A stretch of DNA of 64,000 bases from Akkermansia massiliensis (GCF_023516715.1 NZ_JAMGSI010000001.1:1674001-1738000), one strand, 5' to 3'. Shown: positions 42,700 through 52,852, counted from the stretch's first letter. Notes: generated from the sequence alone by a model not told the origin. Made by a program: numbers and translations.

Positions 42700-45600
42700 A
42701 TGAACAACACTTTCAACATCGGCGCCATGGACACCGTCTATCCCTTCATTCCCATGTACCCCAACGGGCAGCCCCAGGGCGACTTCCTGGTCAACGGCCT
42801 CTCCGCTCCTGTCCTTATCCCCAAACGAACTGCTTCCTCCCCCACCCGTCACGAATGGTTCGGGTACCTCAAGGTCATGGCTCCCGCCACCTGTTTTCTC
42901 CACCTCCACGCCCACTCTTCCATCTCCCTTTCCATTCCCGCCAAGGATATGGAACTCTCCACGGAGCCGGGCTCTTCCACGCCTCTCCGCCGCCAGATCC
43001 AGTTTGAACAGGGATACTACTGGTGCCATATCGTCCACCAACACCAGCCTGCCGCGGAGGACCAACAGGAGTTCTGCATTGCCCTGGTAAGCGACAAGGA
43101 AGGAGAGCCCGACCTGGACTATTACCTGCTGGCGGAAAACACGCCTGCCGGCAAGGAAGGAGAAACCGTCCTGACTCTGGTCAACCTGTACCAGGAGGTG
43201 GAAGAAGGAGATTCGTCGAGCAGTTCGGCAGGGGGAGGAGATTCGTTTGAGTTTGATCCCAAGCCCAGCAGCAGCTCGAGTTCTTCTTCCAGCAGTTCGA
43301 GCTCTTCCTCCTCCAACAGTTCGTCTTCCAGCTCCCTGCAGAGTTCTTCGGCTCCCGAGCCACCGGAGTCCTCCAGCAGCGCGCCGCATTCTTCTTCCAG
43401 TGCGTCGTCTTCCAGCAGTTCGAGTTCTTCCTCGGCATCTTCTTCCAGCAGCTGGTCGTCTTCCAGTTTCCACAGCATTTCCTTGCCGCCCCAGGAGCAG
43501 GATACATCCAGCAGCGCTCCGTCTTCCAGCTCCTCCTCGAGCAGTTCGAGTTCATCGTCTTCTTCCAGCTCGTCTTCCAGCAGCAGCTCTTCGTCATCAA
43601 GTTCTTCGAGCTCAAGCTCATCTTCCAGCAGCAGTTCAAGTTCCCTTTCCTCTTCTTCCAGCGAGCCGGACCAGGAAGAGGAACCCTGCCCCTGTGAATG
43701 TGAGTGCAATGAGGAAGGGGACGAACACTGTGTCCAGACACAGCCCACTCCGGGGGATCCCGAGGGAGAGCAGGATTGCCAGGGCAACGCCTGCATCAAC
43801 CCTTCCTCCCCGGCAGGACCCACGCCTCCGGCTCCCGCCAAGTTCATCAGGACGGCACGCTCTGCCACCACTAATGCCCCGGCTTCCAGCGGCTTTTCCA
43901 TGCGCTACAACCACCCCATGGCCTGGAGCGCTTCCTTCTCGGCTGACGAGCGCCGCGTCACCGTCAAGCGCCCCTCCGGAAGCCATCTCTATTTCAAAGC
44001 TAACGAGGGAAGCAGCGATGCTTCTCCCATCGGCTCTTCCAGGAAGGTCAACTACCGTGTGAGGCTTCTCAACGAAGATCTTACTCCCAACCTCCAGGGT
44101 ACTCCCGCCTTCATGGACATGGTTCTTCCCGGCGGCATGGTCCTGCGCTTCTCGGCAGCCACCGGAGAGGTCGTGTCGGTCACCAGCTCTTCGGGCCATG
44201 TGATCTCTGCCGAGGAGTACTTCAGCAAGGTCCAGGTCACTTACCATCAAAACGGCTCCCTTGCCAGCGTTTATTCCCGCGCCCAGGGGTTGATGAGAAG
44301 CATTCCCGAAGGCGACAGGCTCACCCTGGAGTGGTATGCTCCCGGCAAGACCATCCCAGACGGGGAAGGCGGATTCACCGTTACCGGAGAGCCCTACAAA
44401 ACGGCCGTCTATGAAACCTCGCTTGAAAACGGAGTCAAGGTCACCCATATCACCAACCGGCGCGCCGGTCAGGAGCCGCATTTCATCGAACGCCGCGAAG
44501 AAGGCAACAAGGTGACCATCGTCAAGGGGGAGGGAGAGGAGCGCATCGTTCGCACCATTGAACGCAATGCATTGACCGACTCCAAGTGGGAGCGCATTGA
44601 AACCATCCAGGGCATCAACGAGGAAGCGCCCGCCTCCTGTACCCGGACAGTGAAGAAGTATACCGACGGCGGCTGGCTGACCATCAGCCGGACGGAGGGA
44701 TACAAGACCCCTCTGGCCCGGACCACCCTCTATACCTACAACGACCAGTTCCGGATGTCCCTGGAACTCAAGCCCAATGGCGGCTATACGCGCTACGAGT
44801 ACGACGAGCAGGGACGAGTAGTGCTGCAGGCCTCTCCCTGGGCCGGAGGCGGTGAAAAGGGAACACGCACGACTTACGCCGACTTGCGCTTTAACGACTT
44901 CAGACCCGCCACGGAAACTGAAGTAATCATTGCCGAGGACGGGACGGAAACGGCGCTTCTCAAACGCACTTACACCTATGAAGACAGCCCGCAGGTGAAC
45001 CGCACCACGGTCACGGAAACCGCGCTGGGAAGCGACCAGGTTCATACGAGTGTAGAAGAGACTTATGGGGAAGGAGCCGAATATCCCTACGCCCGGGGCA
45101 GGCAAAAGATGAGCCAGAGTATTGACGGGGTGCAAACCGTTTATACTTACGAAGCCGCCGCGGAATACGGAGCCATTCACCAGGTGACGGAGACCGTGCA
45201 GGCCAACGGAAGCATCGTTCCGGGACAAAGCACACGAAACGTGGAATACATCGCTGAAAACGGCGCCACCACCAGGAGAGAACAATACGTTCACACCGGA
45301 GAGGACTGGTCGCTGATTGCCTCGGAGGACTACGAATACGACGACGAGCAGAGGCTCATCAAGACGACCAAGGGCAACGGCAGGACCAGCACGACGGAGT
45401 GGATGTGCTGCGGCCCGTTGAGGGAAACCGACGAAGACGGCATCACCACCGGCTACGGCTACAACTCGGCCAAGCAGCTGGTGGAGACTATTCGGGCTGC
45501 GACGGAAACCACGCCCGAAACGATTATCTCCTACACGAAGGATGCGGCGGGAAGGACGATCGCCACGCGGCGTGACGTGGGTCCCATGACGGCGACGGAA

Positions 45601-48600
45601 AGCACGGAGTACGACGATCTGGGGCGGGTGATTTCTTCCACGGACATGCTGGGACGCACCACCCGAACCGGGTACGGCGAAGACGGACTCACCACTACCA
45701 CCACCACCCCGGCAGGCGCTACGCTGATTACCAAAAAGTACTATGATGGAACCATACTCTGGCAGGGAGGAACGGGGCAAAGAGAAGTGGAGACCAAGCT
45801 GGAGTTGAGCGAAGAAGGCATCCTGACCACGACCTTGTCCAAGGGAGTTGTGCTGTCGCGGATTCTGAAAAATGGCTTTGGTCAAACCGTCCGGCAGGAA
45901 CATCCCAATACCAGGGGCGGCTTTATCGTCACCAGGAACTTCTACAACGACAAAGGACAATCGGTCCGCTCTCAAACGGAGGATCTTGCTCCTACCCTCA
46001 CGGATTACAACGAACTGGGGCAAGCCGTGAAGCAGACCGTTCTTCTGGATGAACTTCATCCCAATGACACCACCAGAAACAGGATATCGGAAAGTTCCTC
46101 CTGTTACCGGGTTCGGGAAGACGGCGTCTACCAGGTGCAGACTTCCACCACCTGCAACGCCGACGGATTCCCCCTCACCCAGACCACGGAAAACATGGTT
46201 TCCAGACTCAGCGCTGTACTGGAAAACAAATCCATCACCACGGACGTCTACGGCCAGCAGAACATCCAGTGGACGGAGTACACCTCTCCAACCAGGCGCA
46301 CTTGGTTCAGCCGCATTCCCACTTCGGAGATCACAGCTGAATCACTGGTCGTGGACGGTTTTGAGACCAGCCAGACCGATCACGCTGGAATCCGTTCTTC
46401 ACAAACCCGTTCCTACGCCTCCACGGGCATGGTTCTCAAGCACACGGACGCCAGAGGCAATGTCACCACCACGGAAACCGACCTTGCGGGACGTACTGTC
46501 AAAGTCACCGATTCTGCAGGCAACGTGACCACCAACAACTACCTGCCCTGCTGTGACAATCCCGCCTGTATCACCGATGCCCTGGTGGGAACGACCTGCT
46601 ATTCCTATGACATCCGCGGCAGAAAGACAGCCGAATATGGCACCGCCATTCAGCCGGCCTGCTTCGCCTACGACGAAGCCGACCGCATAGTGGCCCTGAC
46701 TACCTTCCGTGCAAACGAAGGCGACATCACTTCCGATCCTTCCGGCCGAACCGACGGAGACACCACCACCTGGCTCTATGACGAGGCCACGGGGCTGGAA
46801 TTGAAAAAGACTTATGCCGACGGTTCCTGTGTTTCCAGAACCTATGACGAGCTCAACCGTCAGGAGACACTTGTCAAAGCCAGGGGGCTTGTCACAACGT
46901 ATAAGTATGCTCCCTTTACAGGAGAACTCATCTCGGTTTCCTACAGCGATGGAACTTCTCCCTGGATCTTTTCATCCAACCATCTAGGGCAGATAATCTC
47001 CGTCTATGACGCTTCGGGTCTCAGGGAATTTTCCTATGACAGCTACGGCAGGATGATTCAGGACACTTCCTTTGGACAGGTGGAAAGTTCTCTTCAAGAA
47101 GAATACGATGCCCAGGGGCGTTCCAACGGATACCGCCTGATGCTCGGCACACGCACCGTGCAGCACTCCCATCTTGACTACGATTCCAAAGGCGGCATGA
47201 TTGGGATGAATCTGGAAGGCATCGCTTCTCCCTTTACCTGGCAGTACGATCCAACCAGCGGCTTCCTCAACCATCTCACCTACCCCAACGGCATGGTCCG
47301 CCAAAACACCTACCATCCCACACTCAACCTCGTAACCGCTATCGGTTATAAGATGGAGGGAAATGAGGAAACAGTTGTTGGGCATAAATATCAGTACGAC
47401 GCGCTGATGCGTCCCGTCCAGCTGCGGGACTCGTGGGATGCTACCACTCCTGAGACGATAAGAGATTTTACCTATAACAGCCGCAGTGAACTGCTGGAAG
47501 ACCGCATCAGCCGGGGAGGAAGCTTTGCGTACTGCTATGACAACATCGGCAACCGCAAAACAGCCCGGGAACTGGAGGAAGAAGTAGCTTATGAATCCAA
47601 CCGGCTCAACCAGTACACGGATATTGCCGGGGGAGAAGAAGATTTTAACCCCGTCTACGATGCCGACGGCAACCAGACCCGCATCAGGACCTCAACGGGC
47701 ATATGGGAAGTGTCCTACGACGCCAACGACCGCCCCGTCGTCTTCGCCAGCCAGGATGGCAGAACAACCATCACCTGCGGCTACGACTACCAGGGCCGCC
47801 GCTTTGAGAAAAAAATCACTATCAATGCAGTTACCTCTTCTCATTCCTACTATTTATACCGAGGCTATTTACAAATAGCTGAGCTGGATCTGATGCACTC
47901 GGAAGCCATGCTGACGAGAACCCATGTATGGGATCCGACGGTGCGTACGGCTACACGCGTCCTGATGACGACCAGATGGAAAAGGGGAGTGACAACGGAA
48001 GAGAATTTTTATTTCATGCACGATGCTCGAAAAAACGTGACTTCCATTTTCGACGGCCAACGAACGCGAAGAGCCCGCTACGAGTATGCTCCTTTCGGCG
48101 CCCTGCTTACAGCGGACGGAGACATGGCACAATCCAACAAGTTCCGTTTTTCCTGCGAGTTCACAGACGATGAATTAGGGCTTGTCTACTACAACTATCG
48201 CCATCTTAATCCGCTCGACGGTAGGTGGATCAACAGGGATCCCATACGGGAACAGGCAGGACGTAATCTTTATGGATTTGTCAGCAATCATTGGGAATGG
48301 GATTTCCTGGGACTTCTTCTAACAAAGGATGATATTAATGTCACTGGAACAGATGAAGTAAATGTTATAGAAACGCCTGCTGGATTCATTCCAGAAGGAG
48401 TGGGAGAAGATTCCATATTTAAAATTCAAGCTACTGATCCCAACGTTTTTGCAAATACTCAAGTAAAAATAAACCGGGCATCAATCTCTGTTATATGTGG
48501 TAAGGCAAAAGCTGCCAAAGCAAGCCCGTGTGAAGTAAAAAGTGTTTCTCTCCAAGCCAGTGTGATTATTGTGATTAATCAGCCGGAAGATTTGACGTAT

Positions 48601-49026
48601 TATAATATTGTTGCGGAGAATGGCATGGTTTTTAAAATTTCAAGTGACTATGTTTACAAATCTGTTGGCGCTACGAATTCCAGTGTTTATGCTCCATATG
48701 ACTGGGTTTACAGTAAGGAGATGGATCATGTGAAAGATTTTAAAGCTTGGTTAGCCGGGGAGGAATTGAAAACTGCAATTGTTGAAGAATTGAGTAATGG
48801 CATTATTTATTTTTTTACCTATGGAAGTTGCAAAGAGAATGCAACTAAGCGTACTATTTCTGTTCTGGATAAGCAGTACAATACGGCAATAGCAAACACA
48901 AAAGAAACTTATGACAATGGTCCAAATGCTCCTCATACTTGGAAACGAGTGAATTATCCAGAAATTTCTGATGAGATTGCAAATATAGTGAAGGATCAAG
49001 TTGAGGGTGCTCTTTTACCAAGATAA
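42700..49026 (+). CDS. RHS-repeat polymorphic toxin-like protein with poly-serine tract
   Basis: 2108 residues. The N-terminus (about 1-170) is a compact domain of unknown type with no Sec signal. Next come the Ser tract (about 171-322), a Cys/Glu-rich patch (PCPCECECNEEGDEHC, about 328-343) and a long series of YD/RHS repeats (about 600-1790; e.g. YEYDEQGRV, YDDLGRV, YDANDRPV). The RHS core FTDDELGLVYYNYRHLNPLD-GRWINRDP (about 1825-1850) is the self-cleavage type site. The last ~235 residues after DFLGLL are AT-rich and unique, as expected for a swapped toxin tip; I do not recognise its fold. RHS proteins form a cage around a C-terminal effector used against other cells. Confidence 0.88.
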   Translation: MNNTFNIGAMDTVYPFIPMYPNGQPQGDFLVNGLSAPVLIPKRTASSPTRHEWFGYLKVMAPATCFLHLHAHSSISLSIPAKDMELSTEPGSSTPLRRQIQFEQGYYWCHIVHQHQPAAEDQQEFCIALVSDKEGEPDLDYYLLAENTPAGKEGETVLTLVNLYQEVEEGDSSSSSAGGGDSFEFDPKPSSSSSSSSSSSSSSSSNSSSSSSLQSSSAPEPPESSSSAPHSSSSASSSSSSSSSSASSSSSWSSSSFHSISLPPQEQDTSSSAPSSSSSSSSSSSSSSSSSSSSSSSSSSSSSSSSSSSSSSSSSLSSSSSEPDQEEEPCPCECECNEEGDEHCVQTQPTPGDPEGEQDCQGNACINPSSPAGPTPPAPAKFIRTARSATTNAPASSGFSMRYNHPMAWSASFSADERRVTVKRPSGSHLYFKANEGSSDASPIGSSRKVNYRVRLLNEDLTPNLQGTPAFMDMVLPGGMVLRFSAATGEVVSVTSSSGHVISAEEYFSKVQVTYHQNGSLASVYSRAQGLMRSIPEGDRLTLEWYAPGKTIPDGEGGFTVTGEPYKTAVYETSLENGVKVTHITNRRAGQEPHFIERREEGNKVTIVKGEGEERIVRTIERNALTDSKWERIETIQGINEEAPASCTRTVKKYTDGGWLTISRTEGYKTPLARTTLYTYNDQFRMSLELKPNGGYTRYEYDEQGRVVLQASPWAGGGEKGTRTTYADLRFNDFRPATETEVIIAEDGTETALLKRTYTYEDSPQVNRTTVTETALGSDQVHTSVEETYGEGAEYPYARGRQKMSQSIDGVQTVYTYEAAAEYGAIHQVTETVQANGSIVPGQSTRNVEYIAENGATTRREQYVHTGEDWSLIASEDYEYDDEQRLIKTTKGNGRTSTTEWMCCGPLRETDEDGITTGYGYNSAKQLVETIRAATETTPETIISYTKDAAGRTIATRRDVGPMTATESTEYDDLGRVISSTDMLGRTTRTGYGEDGLTTTTTTPAGATLITKKYYDGTILWQGGTGQREVETKLELSEEGILTTTLSKGVVLSRILKNGFGQTVRQEHPNTRGGFIVTRNFYNDKGQSVRSQTEDLAPTLTDYNELGQAVKQTVLLDELHPNDTTRNRISESSSCYRVREDGVYQVQTSTTCNADGFPLTQTTENMVSRLSAVLENKSITTDVYGQQNIQWTEYTSPTRRTWFSRIPTSEITAESLVVDGFETSQTDHAGIRSSQTRSYASTGMVLKHTDARGNVTTTETDLAGRTVKVTDSAGNVTTNNYLPCCDNPACITDALVGTTCYSYDIRGRKTAEYGTAIQPACFAYDEADRIVALTTFRANEGDITSDPSGRTDGDTTTWLYDEATGLELKKTYADGSCVSRTYDELNRQETLVKARGLVTTYKYAPFTGELISVSYSDGTSPWIFSSNHLGQIISVYDASGLREFSYDSYGRMIQDTSFGQVESSLQEEYDAQGRSNGYRLMLGTRTVQHSHLDYDSKGGMIGMNLEGIASPFTWQYDPTSGFLNHLTYPNGMVRQNTYHPTLNLVTAIGYKMEGNEETVVGHKYQYDALMRPVQLRDSWDATTPETIRDFTYNSRSELLEDRISRGGSFAYCYDNIGNRKTARELEEEVAYESNRLNQYTDIAGGEEDFNPVYDADGNQTRIRTSTGIWEVSYDANDRPVVFASQDGRTTITCGYDYQGRRFEKKITINAVTSSHSYYLYRGYLQIAELDLMHSEAMLTRTHVWDPTVRTATRVLMTTRWKRGVTTEENFYFMHDARKNVTSIFDGQRTRRARYEYAPFGALLTADGDMAQSNKFRFSCEFTDDELGLVYYNYRHLNPLDGRWINRDPIREQAGRNLYGFVSNHWEWDFLGLLLTKDDINVTGTDEVNVIETPAGFIPEGVGEDSIFKIQATDPNVFANTQVKINRASISVICGKAKAAKASPCEVKSVSLQASVIIVINQPEDLTYYNIVAENGMVFKISSDYVYKSVGATNSSVYAPYDWVYSKEMDHVKDFKAWLAGEELKTAIVEELSNGIIYFFTYGSCKENATKRTISVLDKQYNTAIANTKETYDNGPNAPHTWKRVNYPEISDEIANIVKDQVEGALLPR
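43212..43665 (+). repeat. imperfect serine-codon repeat inside the RHS gene
   Basis: About 450 bp composed of mixed Ser codons (AGC, TCG, TCT, TCC, AGT, TCA) coding for more than 100 Ser among 150 residues, with short breaks (APEPPESS, FHSISLPPQEQD). Units such as TCTTCCAGCAGTTCGAG recur imperfectly. The mixed codon use argues for selection on the protein (flexible or glycosylated linker) rather than simple slippage, although length change by recombination is likely. Confidence 0.8.
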
Positions 49027-49031
49027 GAAAA

Positions 49032-50036
49032 ATGATGAAAAATAAATTCATACTGGAAATCATCTGTTTAATGCTCTTTTTTCCTATTCATGCCGGGGCA
49101 TGGACAGTTCAGAATGAAATAAGAAATGACCGAACCTCAATAAGTCTACAATGGGTACAAACGTCATTTGCTGGTTGTTTTGAGAGTTTGCCCTCTTCTG
49201 TATGGAGTGAACGCTTGATTCCAAGGAAGGTTGAAGGGGAAGTGTACCTCGGTTTTTTTCTGGAGAACGTGTCTTCATCAAATATTGCCATTTCCGATGT
49301 ATCTTTTGAGACGTTCGAACTTTTTCGGAAAGAAGGAAAACAGTGGGTAAGAGTCTATCCAGAGCAAAAATTAGGGCGTTGCGGAATAAGTTTGCGTGAA
49401 GAAATTGCTCCTAAGACAAAAATGATGATCTTCTTTGCCGTACCTTCTTCACTTCTTGCAAGTGGTTCGTACATGATCAAAAGCTATTGCAACGTTGAAC
49501 ATGACGACAACATGCTGGGCACTATATCATGGCTGACGGGAATATTTGTAATCCCCAAAATTTTGGAAATAAAAAGTTATGGGGATACAACCGGCCATGA
49601 GGGAATCTTAGAATGTACCGGCATCGTAGCTGATGAATCGTCGCGGACCCCTCAATTTTATTTGTCAGTCGTTTTAAAGAATGAGACGGATCACCCCTTA
49701 CAGGTTCCTTTAACCGGGTATACGGGACCTTTGAACGTTGACATGAATTTTCGGTTGGTGGAAGTAATGGAGAATCATGAAAAAATCATCGGGGAAGCTG
49801 GCAGGGAAACAAAAAAAGAAGACAGGAAAATTCTGTTGCCGGGAGAACGTTTGTACATTCGAAGTGACGGATTTCAGAAGTATACGGCTGACGCGCACGA
49901 TCGAAAATTCTTCAATCCTCTAAATTGGAAGGATTTGATTGGTAAAAGATTGAAAGTTACATCCATAAAATGGAGTTCTCAGGAATTTTCTATCAATAGA
50001 CAGGGAAAGCTGGTAAAAGCGGAAGTCAAAGAATGA
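49032..50036 (+). CDS. secreted protein following the RHS toxin, candidate immunity protein
   Basis: 334 residues, starting 5 bp after the RHS stop, so probably co-translated. A Sec signal peptide (FILEIICLMLFFPIHAGA) predicts a periplasmic or envelope location. The mature part is beta-rich with no motif known to me. Low GC matches the RHS C-terminal tip. Position directly after a polymorphic toxin is the usual place of the immunity gene, and an envelope location would imply a toxin acting in the periplasm. Function is inferred from location alone. Confidence 0.6.
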   Translation: MMKNKFILEIICLMLFFPIHAGAWTVQNEIRNDRTSISLQWVQTSFAGCFESLPSSVWSERLIPRKVEGEVYLGFFLENVSSSNIAISDVSFETFELFRKEGKQWVRVYPEQKLGRCGISLREEIAPKTKMMIFFAVPSSLLASGSYMIKSYCNVEHDDNMLGTISWLTGIFVIPKILEIKSYGDTTGHEGILECTGIVADESSRTPQFYLSVVLKNETDHPLQVPLTGYTGPLNVDMNFRLVEVMENHEKIIGEAGRETKKEDRKILLPGERLYIRSDGFQKYTADAHDRKFFNPLNWKDLIGKRLKVTSIKWSSQEFSINRQGKLVKAEVKE

Positions 50037-50303
50037 AATTGGAAACGGGCTTCTTCAAGAGATAAAAATAGGTTATTTTCTACTGCGGAAAGAAAAATCC
50101 AGCTTAAAATTGTTCAATCGAAAAATCTTGTCTATTCCCTTGGAGCGAATCTGGGAATTAAAAGCAAATCAAGGGACTTCATCCGCTTAATGTTTTCTAT
50201 CTAGCTGCTATGGAAAAGGAAGCGGCATTGACAAGAATTATAATAAAAACGTTCTACTGGACAGCAAAAGGGACTCAACAAAATACTTCCTCACCTTAAT
50301 GGA

Positions 50304-50456
50304 GAAGGTGGAAGACGCTCTGATTGCCTACGGCAACTACACCTCCTAGATGCAATACCTGCACAAGGAAAACAACGCCAACAGAGAGGCTTTCCTTCTC
50401 TCCCGCACCCTGTACATCAACGGCCAGATGGACTTCCTGAACGTCATTACCGCATC
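50304..50456 (+). pseudogene. degenerate copy of the 3' part of the efflux outer-membrane gene
   Basis: About 150 bp nearly identical to 41864-42015: the same reading of EDALIAYGNYTS, MQYLHKENNANREAFLLSRT and LYINGQ-DFLNVIT. A CAG-to-TAG change creates a stop after NYTS, and several substitutions are present. No gene start exists. It is a relic of a second copy, and it brackets the RHS locus together with the intact gene 8 kb away. Confidence 0.85.
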
Positions 50457-50585
50457 TCACTGCACTATCCCTTGCGGATGGGCAGCGAGATGCGCTTTTA
50501 CATACCGGAATGCATCAAGACATGCTGCCGGAAAACAATGACCAGCATTGGAATTTTCATCATCCCACCCCTGTTTGAAAGAAGC

Positions 50586-51128
50586 ATGAATAACCGTCTT
50601 ACAAATATCACTATTGTTCTCCTCGCTGCCGTCTCACTCGTGGAGGGGAGCATTATCTGGCATGAAAAGAGCATCCGCCTCGATTCTCAAAAGGCTGGAA
50701 CGGAAGAAAAAAGCGAGTGTGCCGACCATAGAGATGACGATTTCGTTCCGGATATTTCTTCCCAGTTTCCCCATCTCTATTTCAAAAACCAGGAAACGCA
50801 GGACTCTCTATCTGCTGAAGTAGGAACTCTTATTATTGAAAGAACCCAATCCAGACAATCCGCTGAAAATAGGGAATATGCCGAGACGGAGACGCATTTT
50901 ATCAATCCCAATGAAACCGCTCATCTTCCTCCGGAAATAAAAAATACGTCTGTCTTATCCATTCTCTGGACATCCGACTCCGTCACCACCAAAACGGAAG
51001 AGAATTCTCTTTTCATGGAAATCGGCAAAAAATCATTATCCCCTTTGAAACTAACACTCACCCTAAGGGCCAAAGACGGAATGGGCCGGGAATGGAAACT
51101 GGCATGGGTGAAAGCAAATGAAGATTAA
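50586..51128 (+). CDS. hypothetical membrane-anchored/secreted protein
   Basis: 180 residues from ATG 50586, preceded by GAAAGAAGC. The N-terminal hydrophobic segment ITIVLLAAVSLVEGSIIW is a membrane anchor or uncleaved signal. The rest is polar with Thr/Glu-rich stretches and ends in a short beta-rich part (KLTLTLRAKDG...WKLAWVKAN). It belongs to the AT-rich accessory region after the RHS gene. No family recognised. Confidence 0.5.
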   Translation: MNNRLTNITIVLLAAVSLVEGSIIWHEKSIRLDSQKAGTEEKSECADHRDDDFVPDISSQFPHLYFKNQETQDSLSAEVGTLIIERTQSRQSAENREYAETETHFINPNETAHLPPEIKNTSVLSILWTSDSVTTKTEENSLFMEIGKKSLSPLKLTLTLRAKDGMGREWKLAWVKANED

Positions 51129-51241
51129 CCTGATATCCGCCGCATCAGGAACACAAGCTCCCGTCAAATCATGTAACAGCCACTGAGGCGCGAATAGGAC
51201 TCTATTACCATACGGAAAAAGATCATCACACATATATAATA

Positions 51242-51625
51242 ATGAAAACCTTTAAAACGATAGCTTCACACAGGACGGAATATGAACATCCCATCAAATT
51301 GAAAAAGGGGGAAAGCGTTACGCTGGGGGAAAGAGCTCCGGAGGAAAACTGGAAGGACTGGATATGGGCGGAAAACAGTAAAGGGACAGGAGGCTGGGTT
51401 CCCGTTCAATTGATTGACTTTCCGGGAGACGGAACGCGGGGAACGGTGCTGGAAGATTACAGCGCCAGGGAATTGGACGTAGACCCGGGGGAAGATATCC
51501 TCAAGATCAGGACGCTGAACGGGTGGACGTGGGTCCGGAGAACAAGCGACCGGGAGGAAGGCTGGATACCCAATGAGACCATTGGAGAGGGAGCGGCGCA
51601 GGCTTCCGAAAACAACCGTACTTGA
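51242..51625 (+). CDS. small tandem SH3-like domain protein
   Basis: 127 residues without signal peptide. Two SH3-type beta-barrels follow one another: KLKKGESVTLGER with WIWAENSKGTGGWVPVQLI (about 18-60), then ARELDVDPGEDILKI with WTWVRRTSDREEGWIPNETI (about 75-115). The pattern resembles cytoplasmic SH3-like proteins of Gram-negative bacteria. Binding partner unknown. Confidence 0.68.
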   Translation: MKTFKTIASHRTEYEHPIKLKKGESVTLGERAPEENWKDWIWAENSKGTGGWVPVQLIDFPGDGTRGTVLEDYSARELDVDPGEDILKIRTLNGWTWVRRTSDREEGWIPNETIGEGAAQASENNRT

Positions 51626-51712
51626 AAGAGACGGCGCATACGGAAAATCTCCCTCCTACTCAGGAAGAACGGTTTTTCTTCCTCTGTCCTCCGGTTCTTT
51701 CCGGGAGAAAGG

Positions 51713-52852
51713 TCAGGCCCCCGGCCTCTCCTCCATTTCCTTCATCACTGCGCTGATAAGGTTCCGGGTCTTCACGCCGGGCAGCACGTTCAGGTCCATG
51801 CGGTTCATCGCGTAGCCGAAGGAGAGGCCGCAGACCGGGTCCGCAAAGGCGTGGGAGCCGCCCGCCCCGGCGTGCCCGAAGCCGCCGGAACCGAACAGGC
51901 GGCGCAGCTTGCGGCCCGTGACGGGATCCGCGGGATCGTGCATGAAGCCGCAGGAAAAGGCAGTGGGCGTTTTCAGGGTCAGGTCCGGGCCGTCAATGAC
52001 AATGTCCTGCATCCAGCCGCGCACGGCGGAAGGGAATATCCGTAGTTCATCCAGCCCCAGGCAGGCCTGGTAGAATTGCGCCATGCCGCGGGCGGAGGCC
52101 ACGCCACCGAATGCCGGGGCTCCGGACGTCCACGCTTCCGGCGTGTTCATCTGGCGCACGCTGTTCAGGCCTGTCAGGGTGTTGAACGCGCGGTTCACGG
52201 GCGTTCCCTTCTTCATGTATTCCTGATAAAACGGCGTGCCCATGTTGGACATGTCCATCTTGCCGGGGTACAAGGTCGCCACCCGGCTGAATTCGGATTC
52301 CGGCAGGCGGATGTAAAAGTCCAGGTCCAGCGGCGTACGGATGTATTCCTCCCAGTAACGCCAAAGGCGTTCCCCGGTCAGGCGCAGCATGAGTTCATCC
52401 AGCATCACGCCGTAGGTATGCGGATGGTAGCCGTGCTCCGGGGGCTGCCACGCCGGAACGGTTTCCTCCAGGGCGCGCACGCAGTCCTCATGGTCAAACA
52501 CGCTGGCCGTCCGGGAAAAGGCTGCCAGGCCGCACTGGTGGGACATCATCTGCGCGATGGATGCGTAAGGCAGCGGGAATTCCGGCCACAGTTCCCCCAT
52601 GCTCATCTGCGGTGAGGCTCCCTGCCGGTGCAGGGCCAGCAGCAGGGCGGCGGAAGAGGCTCCCTTAGTAGCGGAGTAAACGGGCACCAGCGAGTGTTCC
52701 GTCCACGGGCGCGTTTCATCCGCTACGGCAAACCCGGAATGAAGGGAAACGATTTCCTTTCCGTCCTTCCAGACGGAAACGGAGGCGCCCAGTTCCCCGT
52801 AGTCACGGAAGTTCCTTTCAAACGCTTCAACTATCTGACGGTCACTGTTCAT
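51713..52852 (-). CDS. serine hydrolase, beta-lactamase class C/EstB family
   Basis: 379 residues from ATG 52852 (a GTG four codons earlier is possible). Catalytic SxxK is SATKGAS (about residues 60-66) and the Tyr motif lies in YHPHTYG. A C-terminal GSGGFGHAGAGGSHAFADP matches the HxG-like third motif. No signal peptide, so it is probably a cytoplasmic esterase or D-amino-peptide hydrolase rather than a drug-degrading beta-lactamase. It stands alone, convergent with the SH3 gene. Confidence 0.85.
   Translation of the reverse strand: MNSDRQIVEAFERNFRDYGELGASVSVWKDGKEIVSLHSGFAVADETRPWTEHSLVPVYSATKGASSAALLLALHRQGASPQMSMGELWPEFPLPYASIAQMMSHQCGLAAFSRTASVFDHEDCVRALEETVPAWQPPEHGYHPHTYGVMLDELMLRLTGERLWRYWEEYIRTPLDLDFYIRLPESEFSRVATLYPGKMDMSNMGTPFYQEYMKKGTPVNRAFNTLTGLNSVRQMNTPEAWTSGAPAFGGVASARGMAQFYQACLGLDELRIFPSAVRGWMQDIVIDGPDLTLKTPTAFSCGFMHDPADPVTGRKLRRLFGSGGFGHAGAGGSHAFADPVCGLSFGYAMNRMDLNVLPGVKTRNLISAVMKEMEERPGA

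Noticed and set aside
43122..43901. Glu/Leu-rich minus-strand frame opposite the RHS gene
   Set aside because: It is the complement of the serine-codon tract; its poly-Glu/Leu composition is explained by that repeat.
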